Of a DNA stretch of 64,000 nucleotides, positions 22,321-32,924 are shown piece after piece; the first letter of the stretch is position 1; each line of letters opens with the position of its first letter. This DNA is from Zanthoxylum bungeanum (lineage: Eukaryota > Streptophyta > Magnoliopsida > Sapindales > Rutaceae): the NCBI GenBank assembly GCA_019454045.1, contig SKCR01032778.1, positions 62,001 through 126,000 on the forward strand. The letters run 5' to 3'. A program made the translations under genes and the position numbers. Below the pieces are notes generated by a model that searched no databases, was not told the origin of the DNA, and worked only from the letters and a program-made list of their open reading frames with translations.

Positions 22321-23960
22321 CGTCGATCTTGTTTTTTAGCATGAAACCAATACATAAAAGATAAGGTGAGAAGCACACAAGAAATTCTGAAATTACCAAC
22401 CTGATATTACCTACGAAATTACCAATCAACCTAATATTCTGGAATTATTCCACGGTAAAATTGGCACTATTTATTTGTCAATCAAAATATCAACGGAAAA
22501 TTCAGTCAGTAAAATTCATTAAATTTAATTTTGAAAGACAGAAATATTGCGTCGGGTAATATTTATTACTATGTGCGATAAGTGGCACCATAATTAATTT
22601 TTTTTTTTTTTTTTTTGAAAATGAAATTCATTCATAACTAGAAAAGAGAAGATACAAAATGAGGGAATACTTTCTTCCAAATGTCACAAAATTTGCTTGA
22701 AAAAGTAAGCCTAGACTCCTAGCTAGATTATTCGCAATTGCGATACAGACTCTGGGTCTAAACTGAACCAATATCTGATTCGAACAAGCAATCATTTCTT
22801 GGATATCTTTAATCACCCAAGCAATTTCTTTGGCAATATTCGATTTGCCAAGTATCAAATTAACCACATTCAACGCATCCGACTCAATGACTATAGGCAA
22901 AGCCTTAGCCTCCATCGCAGCATAAATCCCTAACAAAATGAATACCGATAGATTTTTACTGGTGAAAATTCGGGCGATATACATAAATAATATATATAAT
23001 ATCAAATAATAAAATCAGATTAGGAGTGACTCACGATCTCTCACTAGAAACGCACCTCGCCTCGCCATTGTTTGTCTTCGTTCGCTACCGCATATGACGC
23101 CTGAATTTTTTTTGAGTTTTTTTTTTTAATTCTTTCTGAAATTTTTGTTATTCTCTTTTCTGTTTTTTTTTTTGTTACCTTTTTTTTGGGGTTGAAAAGA
23201 AACAAAAAAACGAAGCTTGGTGTGAGTAGATTTATTTTTGAACTACGATGCTATGTGTCTGCATGATTGTTGAATTTTCTTAAATTATTGTATGTTAATT
23301 TTTTTGTCCCATTTTACAAATTATAAGTTGTATTTTTGTTTTATTCTTTTATATTTTATATCAAATTTGTTATTTTCTCATTTATAAAAGTAGCATAAAT
23401 GAAGAAACATTTTGTGTATTTGTAATGTTTTTGAAATAATGCCCAAAAGAGAAAATGTTCTCGGAAAACTTAAAGTGTCCGGTAGATATAACATATAAGT
23501 TAATATCTGATTATTGATTAAATTTCGAAAAATGTGAAATGAGATTTCAAATATTCTTAACTTTTAAAAGTATAAGATTAGTAAATGCAAAATATCATAA
23601 TTATGTTATTTTGATTTGTCAAAATTCACTTTCAAAAGAAGAATGATATATAATCTTTGTTCTGAATTTTGAGTTATTACAAGATGTTCGGTAATAAATA
23701 AAATTTGAAAAGACAGATTGTACAATGTTATTTTTGTTATTGTATATATTGAAGTGTTATATGTAATTTTTCTTTATTAAATAGGAGATTATAATAATTA
23801 CAGGAGAAATTCTATCGAATTTTCAGTCGGGACCTTATTAAGGAAGACGATAACACTTCACCACCTCAAAATTGGCCGGTGGACACCATCAACTATAGCA
23901 GCACCATCAGTTAGTACATCAGCTAGTACATCAGGGTGGCTACTGGCTACCATTCGATAC
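22320..23960. repeat. R-block copy 1 (unidentified low-copy repeat)
   Basis: Shares long stretches with 25400-26990, 35180-35540, 37000-37830, 39560-39676 and 43006-43420. Landmarks are TAGCATGAAACCAATACATA (22339), GAAAGACAGAAATATTGCGT (22535), TTTTCAGTCGGGACCTT (23819), and a segment reading TATAGCAGCACCATCAG then GGCTACCATTCGATAC (23895-23960). The last segment continues after the solo LTR as CCAACTATAAAGAGGTAA, which resembles an exon end followed by a splice donor. I could not assign it to a gene or a named element. Confidence 0.6.
22598..22937 (-). pseudogene. 5'-truncated LINE: RNase H-like tail and poly(A)
   Basis: On the minus strand a 19-base A run (T run at 22598-22616) follows a coding remnant whose frame reads AMEAKALPIVIESDALNVVN, then ILGKSNIAKEIAWVIKDI and IANNLARSLGLLF. 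This matches the RNase H-like domain (RVT_3 type) found at the C-terminus of plant L1-type non-LTR elements: conserved E-A, V-E-S-D, and the final A-N-x-L-A. The sequence ends abruptly near 22937, where R-block sequence resumes, as expected for 5' truncation during target-primed insertion. Domain residues upstream of the alanine-rich segment are missing. The open frame continues a little into flanking DNA. Confidence 0.8.
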
Positions 23961-25073
23961 TGAAAATTCGGGATTATCCAAAGTTCTGACCCTATGCGGA
24001 AATAATCACAATTAATTGAGACAAGTCCTAATTAATGTGTTTATGGAAAAACAACTACCAACCACAATATCCAACAACAATAAATTCCACAATATTAATT
24101 TAATACGAAATGTAAATTGCGGAAAGGTAAATCAATCACACAAAATCAACACAATAATTTTGGTGACGAAGTGAAAAACTCTTCCGAGTAAAAAACCACT
24201 CCGGTTATATCGGCTACCAGCCCAATCCACTATATAGAGATAAACTTACAGCGATGGTCAAGACCCATTGTGACAACTTAACCGACTCAAGTACCTCAAT
24301 ACTGCAAGAACTCAAGGCAACTCCTTAAGTCCGCGACCTACGGTTTTCTTCAGAACCTCTGAAGTCTCTGAGTAGATTGTATCACTTCGAACACCGGAAC
24401 TCCGACTACCAAACTTCCTCCTAAAGAACTCTTAAGGATTAGAGAATTTGAGTTATGTTGTGTTGAAGGTTTATCAAAGAAGGATTCACACCATTAATGG
24501 AGAAGACAATAAGATGAATAAGTCTTCAATGGTGGAATCAAAGAGAGTTGAAAGCTTTGAGAGTATTTGACTCAAGGGAAAAATGTTTCAGCTCTTTCAA
24601 CACAATGAGAATGGCGGATAAGTGTTATATTTATAGGTAGGGTGAAAAGCTAGGGTTTTGCAGGCCAAAAACACGTTCAGATCGCAGTCGCGTTCGAACG
24701 GTTACTCGAACGCAACACGAACGCGCCTTTTCTGTAAAGTCTCGTTCGAACGCCAATCGAACGCACTACGAACGTGAGCTCTCTGGAATGACCTCGTTCG
24801 AACCCACCAAGAACGTGACTCGAACGTTTGCTATCTGGAATGCTCCCGTTCAAACCCAATAAGGAACGTGTCACTAACGCAACACGTTCGAACCCACAAA
24901 CGAACGCAGCACTAACGCCAATCGTTTGAACACTTCAACGAACGCACCACGAACGCATGTCTGATGCACAGCAGCCAGAAACCAGTCCAATTGCACAAAG
25001 ATCTTCATGAAAGATTACAACTCAATTGAACTTGTTTTATCACGGATATAAGCCAATAAAACTGGAACTAACA
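23961..25073 (-). mobile_element. Solo LTR (1113 bp) with perfect TSD, TTCGAA type
   Basis: Ends are TGAAAATTCG at 23961 and GGAACTAACA at 25073. On the minus strand it reads TGTTAGTTCC ... AATTTTCA, like the plus-strand copy at 35864-36947. The flanking GATAC (23956-23960 and 25074-25078) is an exact TSD. Removing the LTR and one GATAC restores the sequence seen uninterrupted at about 26775-26815 and 35275-35310. A TATA-like CCTATAAATATAAC lies on the minus strand near 24640. Confidence 0.92.
24678..24960 (-). repeat. CGTTCGAACG palindrome array in solo LTR
   Basis: The 10-base palindrome CGTTCGAACG or close variants (GTTCGAACC, GTTTGAACA, CTCGAACG, CACGAACG) occur about fifteen times, spaced 10-30 bases. 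The related LTR at 35864 carries the same kind of array at about 36000-36210. Confidence 0.85.
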
Positions 25074-26500
25074 GATACCCAACTATAAAGAGGTAATATA
25101 TAATTGAGCCTAAACCCTCATGGTAAATCTGATAATAGAAGTGTAATTTATTTATTAAAATTATTTTAAAACAATGGAGGAATATATGAAGATAAATAGA
25201 ACAAATGAACAAATTTGATAAAAGAATATAAACATATTCTTATATTGTCCTTGTCATTTGCTCAAACGTAAAATCAAACTGGAGCCCTTTTCATTTATCG
25301 TGTTAAGACAATCACAATAAGAAGATAATATAATATTAAACAGAAAGTGATTTTTTTTAAATTAATTAATTAATAAATTAATTTTAAGGGAATCTATCAC
25401 TTCAATGAAAATGACTAAATGCTCGTCTAGCATATGTGTTATCCTTCTTTCATTATCCTACTTTTGCCTTTTAGTACACGAGATAAGACGAGAAGCAGAA
25501 AATAGTCACTGCCAGCTCCACAAATTAAACAAAAAAAGCAAATGCCAATCAAGATTTGTTTACTTTTGTTTATTATCATCATTGTATGGTAGCAGTGAGA
25601 GATGTTGCAATCTCTAGGGGCTCCCCTGGTTTTCAATATCTATCATGGATGAACTCAAAATGCCTCTAACATCGTTATTTAGTGACGGATTTTTATCGAT
25701 GGAAATTTTTTACGGTAAAATTGACGCTTTTATTATCGATCAAATACCAATAAAAATTTAGGAATCAATATATTTCATTAAAATTAATTTTGAAAGACAG
25801 AAATATTCAGTTGGGTTGCTATTCCGTCTATATTTAGTTGGCAATAAATGATGTCATAATTAAAAAACTAAAATAAATACCGATGAAAATTTCTTTGATT
25901 TACATAAATAATTATACTCGACATATATTCCGTCAGTAAATGTTAAATTATGAAACCAGATTAGGAATGCATCTTGCCTTGCCGCCTGAATTTTTTGTTA
26001 TTATCTTTTCTGATTTTTTTGTTATTTTTTTTTTTTTTTAATTTTTGAGTAGATTTATCTTTTAACTAGGATGCTTTATGTGTGCGTGATTGATTAGACG
26101 GGTAATAGTATAGTTGTTGAATTTTCTTAAATTATATGCTTTTTTTTGTCCGATTTTACAAATTATAAGCTGTATTTTTGTTTTATTCTTTTATATTAAA
26201 TTTGTTATGTTCTCATCAATACTAGTTGTATAAATGAAAAACATTTTGTGTATTTGTAATGTTTTTGAAATAGTGTCCAACAGGGAGAATGTTTTCGTCA
26301 AATTCCATTATGAATTTTGAGTTGTAACAGGAGGTTCGGTATAAAATAGAGTCTGAAGGGACTTGGGTTCTATAATATAATTTTTTTATTATGGTATCTT
26401 TTTAAAGTGTTATAAAAAGATTTTATGTGTTAAGTTAGATCATAGTTACAAGAAAACTTCTGTAGAAATTTTCAGTCGGGACCTTCATAACGTGGACGAG

Positions 26501-26694
26501 CGAGAAAATCTACAATATAACGGAGGTTTCATGTTATCCGTGCAACAATCCAATAATTAATTGTCACAGGTGCTAAAATATTGATTAAAAAAACAACTAA
26601 AAATGAATATTAAATCATATATGTCAAAACATTGGCTAAAAATTTATTAGTGATATCACGTCACTCATATCTCTGTTACAGTAAAGAATAGCTA
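26501..26694. mobile_element. MITE family M, copy inside R-block 2
   Basis: Similar to 61341-61535, and inverted ends are visible in that better copy. Here the middle reads TGTTATCCGTGCAACAATCC, then TGCTAAAATATTG, then GATATCACGTCACTCATATC. The possible TSD GACGAG (26495-26500 and 26697-26702) is approximate. R-block copy 1 lacks this insert. Confidence 0.55.
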
Positions 26695-26894
26695 AAGACG
26701 AGGACGCTTCACCATTGGTTATTCCACACCACCTACTATAGCAGCACCATCAGCTAGAGAAGTTGGGTGGTTACTGGCTACCATTAGATATCCAACTATA
26801 AAGAGGTAAGATATAATTGAGCCTAAATCCTCATTGTAAAACTGATAATAAAAGTTTAATTTTTTCCCCATTATTTCAGCAATTTTTTTTCTCT

Positions 26895-26919
26895 CTATAT
26901 ATATATATATATATTTATC
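26895..26919. repeat. (TA)n microsatellite
   Basis: About ten TA units in R-block copy 2. The other copies have only short T-rich runs here. Confidence 0.8.
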
Positions 26920-27107
26920 AAAATTATTTTAAAACAATGAAGGAATGGATGAAGATAAATAGAATAAATGAACAAATTTGATAAAAGAATCACTATAAGA
27001 AAAACTACTTTTAACGTCGAAACACCATTCGACACTAAAAAGTCATTTTAGCGTCGAAAACAAATATTTGACGCTAAATGATTTGATTTATAACGTCGAA
27101 AAGTATT

Positions 27108-28600
27108 TGTTGTGATATTTTATATCGTACCGCAAGTGTACGGTGTCAAGTTTTAGTATAAATCGGTGAAAGAGTGTCGAATCCACAGGGATTGCGTTAA
27201 CTCGCACTAAGTACTACAATTGATAATCCTAACTTTATTTAGACGATAATTAATAAAGATTTAATTAAATAAATGAAATATAAAAATAATAAAATAGGAG
27301 GAACTAATACGATAGAGATTCTGGATCCTGATTTCACCTAGCTGTCACCTATGCATTTGTCATGTCAATTAATTCATGTTCAGTTATATTGTTTATAAGT
27401 CAAGACTCCTAAAATATCCACTCCCTCTCTCGAGTGCCGAGTGAAAAGATCATCAACTATAGACTTCGATATATCTATAAAAATCCAATAGTTAACAACT
27501 CATTACGCTTTATGATTCTATATTAACAACTTCAAAGGACTACAGATTCTCTCGAACTCTATAAAATCATAGGTTATATTCTCTAGATCTATTCAAAATC
27601 CCCTCTCTCGAGTGATAGATTCTAAACATTCATCATCTTCAATTGTGGCCAACAATCAGGAAGCATTAAACTCAAAAGAATATAAATAAATTAATAAAAC
27701 TTTATAACAAAATTGATAAATATAATACAAGGTTCAAGCATAGATTACATCATTCTCCAGAATTAAGGAGTTAATTCATGACAAAAGATAAATACATTAA
27801 TAAACAAGTCATGAATCTAATGGAAATCATTAGAGTTCTAAGAAAGAAATAAGAAGATAAAACCCGAATTGAATCTCTTCCTCCTCGGACGTCACCGCCT
27901 TAATCTCCCCTTGTTGCTCTTCAATCCTCTCCTTGGATCTCTAAAAATATTTGTTTCTGTGTTTTGTGCAGTATATTAGCCTCTTCTTTAATTCTGGATG
28001 AACTGTTATATTTATAGTGAAGGTGGGAGTCATTGGGTATCATTAGGATATTGGAAACCCTAAAATCACTATCCTTGGAGCGCATAGGTATCGCAGCGCT
28101 ACAGCTCCTAAGTGGGCGCCATGGTGCTGAATCCTCGGGAAAATGTATTGGACTCTGCTAACTTGTGGGCGCCATGGCGCCTTTATATTTAATTCAACTA
28201 GCGCCAAGGCGCCTTTACATTTAATTCAACTAGCGCCAATGCGCCATTGTCCTTTGATTTTGAGGCGCCAAGGCGCCCTTAATAATAATCATGATGGCGC
28301 CTTGGCGCCATTTATAATAATGTTAATGGCGCATTGGCGCCTTTGCTAATAATGGGCGCTATGGCGCCTATTCCTCTGGAATTTGTATGGGGTTTGTGGT
28401 GCCATGGTGCCTAAGCTCCTGTACTCGTCCTGTGTTCTCGAAACTTCCCAAAACACTTGTAAATATTCCAGGATACATGTATTAATGCTCCTACAAATTA
28501 AAACAGAAAATAAACTATAAATGATATTCAAATATCTCGAAATATAACAAAACAGTAAACTAAAAATGCCGTAATAAGTGGGTATAAACCACACTTATCA
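27108..28600 (-). mobile_element. 3' LTR of element B
   Basis: Plus-strand view: starts TGTTGTGATATTTTATATCG and ends CCACACTTATCA. It contains the GGCGCC array at about 28105-28415 and a TATA-like ATATTTATAG (minus TATAAATATAAC) at 28008. Open frames such as the one at 28143-28349 translate the array and recur at 32312-32518. Confidence 0.92.
28105..28415 (-). repeat. GGCGCC palindrome array, element B 3' LTR
   Basis: About nine units of the type GGCGCC-(AT/AA/TT)-GGCGCC or one-base variants, spaced about 30-40 bases with AT-rich spacers such as ATTTAATTCAACTAG. The same array is in the 5' LTR at 32283-32585. Confidence 0.88.
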
Positions 28601-28616
28601 AATACCCTCAAACTTA
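28601..28616 (-). other. Polypurine tract of element B
   Basis: On the minus strand TAAGTTTGAGGGTATT precedes the LTR start. It corresponds to the AAATTTGGGGGTGTTT tract of element A. Confidence 0.75.
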
Positions 28617-28689
28617 AGGTTTTGCTAGTCCCGAGCAAAAGATAAATTAAAAAATAAATTCAAATAAATAATTAAAAATTACCAAATTA

Positions 28690-28830
28690 ACTAAGCCACT
28701 TTCGTAGGGATCACGATTGCATTTAGCGTATGCAACAAGCCTTTAAACCCCTAGGCGGCCCTAGTGGACGAGTTATAGTCTCGTGAGGGCTTACAACGAC
28801 GACACCCACAAACGTCATTCACACACAATC
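28690..28830 (-). other. Conserved hairpin block (B)
   Basis: Counterpart of 20030-20170. CTAGG (28751-28755) pairs with CCTAG (28760-28764) around CGGC, and ACGAG (28768-28772) pairs with CTCGT (28780-28784). It carries the same flanking TTTAAACCCCTAGG and GATCACGATTGCATTTAGC segments as in A and C. Confidence 0.65.
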
Positions 28831-29942
28831 ATGCAAAAAATATAAAAAATAACAAAAGATAGTCCCGACAGTTGCGCATAAAATTTTCCTCAAAGAAAGC
28901 TTATAACTGAAATTAAAGAACCTTCAAAGTACGCAATTGCAACTCGAATCCAAATTCTCGAATAAATTATCTAAGCTAGACTCACGGTGTGTGTGTGTGT
29001 AAAGGTTCATTCACAGCTTAATTCCTAAGTAAGTCAACTCAATGATTTCGTTTAAAAATTAGAATCGATGGGTCAAACCAACCTATATATCTCAATTATG
29101 CTCTGTAATTGCTTTATTTCGTGCTCAGTATGATATGATTTTTTTTTTCTTTTCTCATTTTTGCACTCAATTTTTTTTAAACTCACATACCCTTTAAGGT
29201 AGCATTTCTCCTCATGGTGGTCCTAATACTCGCCCATGGGTAGCTTCACGCTTATCGGTTATAGGTGGTTTATTTTCTTTCTTTAGAGACATTTTTCTTT
29301 TTAGCTATACCATGCTTCATAACACTAGCAAATCAAGATAGATATCTAAGCAAACAGTCATTCATCGACATGCAATTTCTTTAACTAGTCATCTTTTCAA
29401 CTACTTAAGTTTTCATTGTTAAAAACCTATTTTTAAGTGCTTATGAGTCTAACATAGATCAATTATTCAAGGCATCAGATAAAAGTAAATTGGGCACTTA
29501 TCGTTTCTAAAATTTCACCCATAAACAAACAATATTATCACATGATTTATGCTTTACTATCAAAGACTAAAACAAATAATATTAATTTTTTTTTTATAAA
29601 TTTAAACAACTAAATAGCAAGTAAACAGCATGCACACACCCTCAAACTTAAAACTTGCATTGTCCTCAATGTAAGGTAAAAAATTAAAGAACAAGAGTGA
29701 GGAACAACACTACCCCGTGCATGGAGTTGATCAGACTCTCGCAGGTTAGAATTTGGTTGCGCGGGCGTTGTGTGTCTCGTGCTACCTGCATAAATAACAT
29801 GCAAATTAATAAATAACACACAATAAAATAAAAATTAAAAATAAAGAAAATAATAATAAAACAAATGCAAGGGTTGCCTCCCCGCTAGCGCTAAGTTTAA
29901 AGTCTTCAGCCAGACGCAACCACCCAAAATGGTTATGGTGGC
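28831..29942 (-). other. Element B 3' interior, non-coding
   Basis: Mirror of 18805-20020 in element A. It includes GGTTGCCTCCCCGCTAGCGC (29873) and CACCCTCAAACTTAAAACTT (29637), the complement of an internal polypurine-like tract. No gene is seen. Short open frames at 29610-29997 are in conserved non-coding sequence. Confidence 0.6.
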
Positions 29943-31038
29943 TTAAACGTAGTGAACCGGGTATCTCTCTGCTCTTCTTTTCTTCTTTGGTATCCACCGG
30001 TTCTTATGACATGAAAAAGACAGCTTGGCAGAATGTGGTAATTTATCCATAGATGGCCCCCCATGATATGTAGATTTCCCCCTAATTGGAAATTCTGGAC
30101 TGCACATTCGGAAAAATTGGCTCGGCCTCCTTTTTAACCTTCCAGGGGTCATCTCCAAGTGAGCACTGACTTTTCTTTTCCTCTTTTTACGGCCCTTTGG
30201 TAGTGGTTTCGAGTTTAGCTGCAGAGAATCTTCCTTTATACATGGCTGCATTATGCTCATAGGTTGCTGAAATACTGATTCACTCTGTCTGGTTTCAACT
30301 CCCTTTTCTACTGTATCTATCATGTGACAGTCTGCATCACCTTGAGAACTCGGTGTGGCCCTGAAAACACTGAAGGTGACTTCTTCATCTTGATCTCTCA
30401 TTATCAATTCACCTTTGTTCTCTTCTTCTGTTACTGTTTCCTCTTGAAATACCATTTCATTTTCTTTACTGCCTAAGTCTTGAGAGGTGTCTCTAAACTC
30501 TTTTCCGCTCCTACATGTTATGATTTGACATTGCTCATTGGGGTTGACTTCAATATCACTCGGAAACACCCATGTCTGTTGATTGGCCATTGAAGAAACA
30601 AGCAACCCAATTTGCGCTTCTACAGATTTCATATTTGCCTCTATATTGCCCATTCGTGTTTCGATGTTATCCAGCCTTGACTCATTATTCTCAAACCTCT
30701 CTGAAGCTGTAGCTACAAACGTGCTCATGAGGTCTTCTAAGGAAAGTTTATGCTCAGCTCTTGGATAATTGAGGCCATGAGGAGGTTGTAAAACGTTCTC
30801 CATATCAGCATATGAAAAATTCTGATGATAATAATTAGGCATAGGACTACCTCTACAATTGTTGAAGTTCAATTGTTCACATATTTACTTGTTCAAATCC
30901 TGCTCCTATATTGGATAAAAGCATTCCATTAGCAGAAGCAGCTTCAATAGACGGTTGACCCATTTGATTTGTCAATACTGCTAGATGAGTCGTGAGGGAC
31001 GATACTTGAGCTATCAGTGCACTAACAAAATCTGTCAT
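29943..31038 (-). pseudogene. Gag-like gene of element B (frameshifted)
   Basis: Same protein family as the gag-like gene of A. The start ATG is at 31038 (minus), and the first 50 or so codons match A. The frame breaks near 30875-30890, after which an open frame runs to 29943. Visible segments are MPNYYHQNFSYADMENVLQP, the SLEDLMSTFVATASERFENN stretch, a heptad-like region SRLDNIETRMGNIEANMKS, EVNPNEQCQIITCRSGKE, and a basic GRKKRKRK run. The C-terminal end differs from A and reads on past the point where A stops. No zinc knuckle and no protease follow. The gene is in the usual gag position, downstream of the PBS. Confidence 0.8.
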
Positions 31039-31251
31039 TGCTTCTTTTCAAACTCACCTCGTAAGAAAAAAATAAAACAAAAAAAAATAAAATAAAATAA
31101 AAAATAAGAAATAAAAACAAAAAATAACTTAAGACAAAAATAAAGGAAATAAAAATAATAAAATAATAAATAATAAATAAAAATAAAAATAAAATTCTAA
31201 ATTAAAACTAAAATTACTTGGTAGTAGTATTAATGTGAATTAAACAAACAA

Positions 31252-31269
31252 TCCCCGGCAACGGCGCCA
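31252..31269 (-). other. Primer binding site of element B
   Basis: The minus-strand reading is TGGCGCCGTTGCCGGGGA, the exact Athila-type site, six bases from the LTR edge at 31276. Confidence 0.88.
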
Positions 31270-31275
31270 AAAACT

Positions 31276-32769
31276 TGTTGTGATATTTTATATCGTACCG
31301 CAAGTGTACGGTGTCAAGTTTTAGTATAAATCGGTGAAAGAGTGTCGAACCCACATGGATTGCGTTAACTCGCACTAAGTACTACAATTGATAATCCTAA
31401 CTTTATTTAGACGATAATTAATAAAGATTTAATTAAATAAATGAAATATAAAAATAATAAAATAGGAGGAACTAATACGATAGAGATTCTGGATCCTGAT
31501 TTCACCAAGCTGTCATCTATGCATTTGTCATGTCAATTAATTCATGTTCAGTTATATTGTTTATAAGTCAAGACTCCTAAAATATCAACTCCCTCTCTCG
31601 AGTGCCGAGTGAAAAGATCATCAACTATAGACTTCGATATCTCTATAAAAATCCAATAGTTAACAACTCATTACGCTTTGTGATTCTATATTAACAACTT
31701 CAAAGGACTACAGATTCTCTCGAACTCTATAAAATCCTAAGTTATATTCTCTAGATCTATTCAAAATCCTCTCTCTCGAGTGATAGATTCTAAACATTCA
31801 TCATCTTCAATTGTGGTCAACAATCAAGAAGCATTAAACTCAAAAGAATATAAATAAATTAATAAAACTTTATAACAAAATTGATAATATAATACAAGGT
31901 TCAAGCATAGATTACATCATTCTCCAGAATTAAGGAGTTAATTCATGACAAAAGATAAATACATTAATAAACAAGTCATGAATCTAATGGAAATCATTAG
32001 AGTTCTAAGAAAGAAATAAGAAGATAAAACCCGAATTGAATCTCTTCCTCTTCGGACGTCACCGCCTTAATCTCCCCTTGTTGCTCTTCAATCCTCTCAT
32101 TGGATCTCTAAAAATATTTGTTTCTGTGTTTTGTGCAGTATATTAGCCTCTTCTTTAATTCTGGATGAACTGTTATATTTATAGTGAAGGTTGGGAGTCA
32201 TTGGGTATCATTAGGGATATTGGAAACCCTAAAATCACTATCCTGGAGCGCGTAGGTATCGCAGCGCTACAGCTCCTTAAGTGGGCGCCATGGTGCTGAA
32301 TCCTCGGGAAAATGTATTGGACTCTGCTAACTTGTGGGCGCCATGGCGCCTTTATATTTAATTCAACTAGCGCCAAGGCGCCTTTACATTTAATTCAACT
32401 AGCGCCAATGCGCCATTGTCCTTTGATTTTGAGGAGCCAAGGCGCCCTTAATAATAATCATGATGGCGCCTTGGCGCCATTTATAATAATGGTAATGGCG
32501 CATTGGCGCCTTTGCTAATAATGGGCGACATGGCGCCTATTCCTCTGGAATTTGTATGGGGTTTGTGGTGCCATGGCGCCTAAGCTCCTGTACTCGTCAT
32601 GTGTTCCCGAAACTTCCCAAAACACTTGTAAATATTCCAGGATCCATGTATTAATGCTCCTACAAATTAAAACAGAAAATAAACTATAAATGATATTCAA
32701 ATATCTCGAAATATAACAAAACATTAAGCTAAAAATGCCGTAATAAGTGGGTATAAACCACACTTATCA
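31276..32769 (-). mobile_element. 5' LTR of element B
   Basis: Near-identical to 27108-28600. The palindrome array is at 32283-32585, and the end is at TTATCA followed by the TSD GTATT. The minus-strand TATAAATATAAC lies near 32174. Confidence 0.92.
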
Positions 32770-32924
32770 GTATTTCGACATAGAAAATATATTTTTAGCA
32801 TCGAAACGTTTAATTCAACGATAAATGGTAAGACATTTAGCGTCGATTAAGTTTTCGACGCTAAAACTGTTACCCTTTAGCGTCGAAATGTATCTTTCAT
32901 ACCATTTTGCGATATAAAGTCTGT

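Larger units (their letters stand above)
25074..26990. repeat. R-block, end of copy 1 and copy 2
   Basis: 25074-25330 finishes copy 1 (CCAACTATAAAGAGGTAATA, then CTTGTCATTTGCTCAAACG). 25390-25640 is a block with ATGACTAAATGCTCGTCTAG and CACTGCCAGCTCCAC that recurs at 37255-37520 and 43090-43365. 25690-26820 repeats the 22440-23960 and 25074-25100 order without the solo LTR or the LINE. It ends at GATAAAAGAAT, where a CACTA transposon begins. No persuasive reading frame runs through it. Confidence 0.6.
27108..32769 (-). mobile_element. Element B: non-autonomous Athila-like LTR element
   Basis: Complete minus-strand element of the same family as A: 3' LTR 27108-28600, 5' LTR 31276-32769, PBS, gag-like gene, polypurine tract. 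The TSD GTATT is exact (27103-27107 and 32770-32774). The interior is 2.7 kb and has no pol. By eye its LTRs differ at roughly 25-30 sites in 1.49 kb, more than those of A. It lies in the subterminal part of a CACTA transposon. Confidence 0.93.

Noticed and set aside
28143..28349. 68-codon open frame repeated at 32312-32518
   Set aside because: It lies in both LTRs of element B and translates the GGCGCC array; conservation comes from LTR identity and not from coding.
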